Positions 62,701 through 64,000 of a DNA stretch of 64,000 nt are shown piece after piece. The notes beneath the pieces are model-generated. The model searched no databases. It saw only the letters and a list, made by a program, of their open reading frames with translations, and was not told the DNA's origin. Numbering within the stretch: the stretch's first letter is position 1; each line of letters begins with the position of its first letter. Source of the DNA: Sphingobium sp. JS3065 (GTDB taxonomy: Bacteria > Pseudomonadota > Alphaproteobacteria > Sphingomonadales > Sphingomonadaceae). The stretch covers positions 186,001 to 250,000 of the forward strand of contig NZ_CP102665.1 in assembly GCF_026427355.1 (NCBI RefSeq). Direction: 5' to 3'. A program made the translations under genes and the position numbers.

Positions 62701-64000
62701 AGCGTCGCCGCGCCGCCCGTTCCCATGCCGCCCGCGCCGCCTGTCCCGCCGCTGCCGCCCATGCTGCCGACGCCATCGGCGCTGACGGTCAGGCTCGCGA
62801 AAACAGGGTCGACATCGACCAGCATGGAGGCGCTACCGCCGAAACCCCGGCCCCCCGCGCCGCCGCTGCCCACGCCATAGAAGAAGGTCGGATTGCCATT
62901 GTTGTCGAAGCTGCTGAAGCCGTTATCGCCTGCCTGGCCGCCCGTTCCGTCGGCCTTGACCGTGACCGCGCCGATCACATGGCCCTCGTTCAGATAGGAA
63001 AAGCGCGCCGTGCCGCCCGTTCCGTCTCCCGCATCGCCGCCCGCGCCGTCGCTGCCGTTATTGCCGCCCGCCCCGCCAATGCCCTCCGCCGAAACCAGCA
63101 GCGAAGGCGCGCTCAACCGGCCCCCTGCCAGCGTCACATCCACCATGCCGCCCGTGCCGCCGCCGCCTGAACCGGCGCGATAAATGCCAGCGCCGTCGAC
63201 GCTCGTCTCCGCCCCGATGCCGCCCTTGCCCAGCGCCCGGACGATAGCCGCGCCATCGATGGTGATCTGCCCGTTGCCCCCGGCGGTCATCAGCAATGCC
63301 GCATTGCCGCCCGTGCCGGTCCCACCATCGGCGCCGTCCGCCTGAAAGACCGGATAGCCCGCGCCACCCGCGCCGCTCGCATCGACGGTGAGGGTGGTCA
63401 ATTGCAGCGTCCCGCCACGCGATTCCAGCAACGCGCCGCCGCCCAGCCCCGCGCCCGCAAGCGCCGCCGCCGACTGAGGATCGCTCGCTCCATCCGCTTC
63501 GCCGCCGGTTCCCTGCGCGCCCAGCGTCAGCGTGCCGATGGTCGCCGTCCCGCCTGAAATCAGGAAACCGGCGGACCCGCCAAGCCCGCTGCCCGCCTGA
63601 AACGGCGTCGTCCCGCCACCTTCGCAGGTCAGGCAGTTTTCGGCGGCGGCTCCGCCAAAGCCGGTCGCCCGCGCATCCGCCAGATCGGCGGTCAGCGTGC
63701 CGCCCGATATGGCGATATGGGCCGTGCCTCCCGTCCCGTTTCCGGCATCCCCGCCATTGAAGAACATGCCGTCGATCGAAGGAGCCGATCCCCCCTCCGC
63801 CGACAGGAAAAGATTGCCGAATTGAAGGTCGGCGCTCCCCGCCGCGCCAAGGCGGCTTTCTACCGTCACGCTGCCGCCCAAGCCGTCGCCGCCGCGTCCC
63901 GCCACCCCGTCCGACGCAGCGCCGCCGCCCATGCCGTCGGCATGCAGCGAAAGGTCGGCCACCGCCGAAAAATCAGCGTCGCTGGCATAGAGCAGGACCG
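59793..64000 (-). CDS. Giant glycine-rich beta-repeat surface protein (5' end outside window)
   Basis: The frame is open to the window edge; the visible 1400 residues are the C-terminal part. From the edge to ~62000 it is Gly/Ala-rich with repeats of the type GGAGG..GxGGxAxLxxxGG and LxVSAxGxGGxGG. It then passes into filamentous-haemagglutinin-like short strand repeats (LSGSGIGASSLSAGGQSLLN and others). It ends with DIVAQGYPPLIDEPVTGAGN and four Cys in the last 110 residues, with no autotransporter barrel. This suggests a two-partner-secreted or otherwise anchored adhesin. It lies ~105 bp upstream of the cytochrome operon and in the same direction. Confidence 0.8.
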   Translation of the reverse strand, partial: VLLYASDADFSAVADLSLHADGMGGGAASDGVAGRGGDGLGGSVTVESRLGAAGSADLQFGNLFLSAEGGSAPSIDGMFFNGGDAGNGTGGTAHIAISGGTLTADLADARATGFGGAAAENCLTCEGGGTTPFQAGSGLGGSAGFLISGGTATIGTLTLGAQGTGGEADGASDPQSAAALAGAGLGGGALLESRGGTLQLTTLTVDASGAGGAGYPVFQADGADGGTGTGGNAALLMTAGGNGQITIDGAAIVRALGKGGIGAETSVDGAGIYRAGSGGGGTGGMVDVTLAGGRLSAPSLLVSAEGIGGAGGNNGSDGAGGDAGDGTGGTARFSYLNEGHVIGAVTVKADGTGGQAGDNGFSSFDNNGNPTFFYGVGSGGAGGRGFGGSASMLVDVDPVFASLTVSADGVGSMGGSGGTGGAGGMGTGGAATLNLAFGATTVSGALRVTALGLGGLGGAGYDNNGGRGGDALGGIATFGLSGSSTVLDAGDIGVLAEALGGAGGQSGLSSGAGLAGADGGHATGGTALFDLSAGASAITGAALRVSGNATGGDGTIGTAGPVGGDGGAGGNASAGSATLRINGARMTLGGGLQQTPGYSVTAVGLGGQGADGSAGSNAGLSGGLGGRGGDGAGGIAAFDAVDGDYVLGGITVLADGLGGFGGIGGTGPGGSSAAGATGAGSGGTASFGNGDSGTLLPGAQRLIDGLFMSASGDASGRVLLADSSTAAGGGLRVSGSMALASLGAPVAGFSGISVTAINGVQVGGSADFASDGPLSFAFAGTGGVTVSGALTGLSATRIDLSHSGRPAGSDSLSADSILFTTPGDVSLLSAGALRAAGGITILSAGGNINLASGSALNAGGDMQLLAQGGLNGAGAAAQASGAIVMTANGGGIAIGSAAAGGALTLSGSGIGASSLSAGGQSLLNAGTGSLIVSDIASVGAITANGGTVGLGATGTMNIAQANASSGPLILNAGGALSIVDASAAGDMTLGGGTIAATTLNAGGSLIAAATGGASFGSVTSQTGDILLNAGGLLSLSALVSARTITIGSSDIVIGGAAQVGSLTGTSRIAFRAVNLQQPAYVGGNDVAGTYSLSAAELARVAAADLAIDVPARGVAGTPDVIVQDLTIGTANLPSGGVLSIGTGGHLRVQGAVRMTGRSGQGGLTLSAGQALEVVAGPGLIDIGDGNGGLGGVLTLDSPSIIVATLSAIADVAATGSLYANDLRLAQNDGLANDAGMLRAGTIRANAAQAFFIQNSGVSSAILDRRGFTANDLIINSQGTGLRIAVNGQLVLSTGGFAQGLETIPLVAVNGSYAPGSKVNGCLIGNPAACFSSAFDSRDTWNGVLDPSVQAGRIFTLSLIELRDIVAQGYPPLIDEPVTGAGNEDLWERSCGGPGEQTCDAP

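Noticed and set aside
1..64000. CRISPR arrays, rRNA genes or a prophage
   Set aside because: No regularly spaced repeat array, rRNA sequence or phage structural gene was seen.

Overview
The window looks like a sphingomonad (Alphaproteobacteria, Sphingobium/Novosphingobium/Sphingomonas type). This rests on the high GC, the lignin-type (Lig) meta-cleavage genes, the IS21-type elements, the characteristic inverted-repeat REP sequences and the style of the envelope proteins. No marker gene gives a species.

Layout, left to right. (1) 1-5144 is an intact aromatic catabolic operon: the end of a LigJ-like amidohydrolase, a LigB-like extradiol dioxygenase, three RraA/LigK-type aldolase-family genes, a [2Fe-2S] ferredoxin and an acyl-CoA dehydrogenase. 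(2) 5217-14284 is a decayed, IS-rich stretch: a frameshifted GMC oxidoreductase, a fragment of a PGN_0703-type nuclease, and two nearly identical 2492-bp IS21-family elements bracketing about 2 kb of lower-GC cargo. The second IS copy interrupts an already broken tyrosine integrase. (3) 15328-35284 is, by inference, an integrative and mobilizable element of about 20 kb. It is bounded by a 17-bp direct repeat that is the 3' end of tRNA-Gln(TTG). It carries a toxin-antitoxin pair, a MobV/Pre-type relaxase with a candidate oriT, a frameshifted KfrA-like regulator with an upstream palindrome, a four-gene operon with an exonuclease-fold protein, an 1894-residue autotransporter, a small winged-helix regulator, a MASE1 histidine kinase with a FixJ-type regulator, and an intact integrase next to the tRNA. 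The broken integrase left of 15328 suggests a second, older element in tandem.

(4) 35343-42842 is chromosomal backbone: a MarR regulator, the three-gene NAD(P) transhydrogenase operon pntB-pntA2-pntA1, a GntR regulator, ruins of a maleylacetate reductase/flavin monooxygenase cluster, and an ISNCY-type element. (5) 42970-59687 is the most interesting block. A divergent and convergent set encodes a CcmI-like TPR protein, a flavoprotein fused to two cyclic-nucleotide-type domains and four [4Fe-4S] motifs, a cytochrome-b-like membrane protein, an FHA-domain decaheme cytochrome, a phosphodiesterase-like protein, a 1357-residue decaheme cytochrome with a propeller-like C-terminus, an outer-membrane beta-barrel protein, a tandem GlcG-domain lipoprotein and a five-heme cytochrome. 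Together they could carry electrons from cytoplasmic donors through the inner membrane, periplasm and outer membrane. (6) 59793-64000 is the C-terminal part of a giant glycine-rich beta-repeat surface protein that runs off the window.
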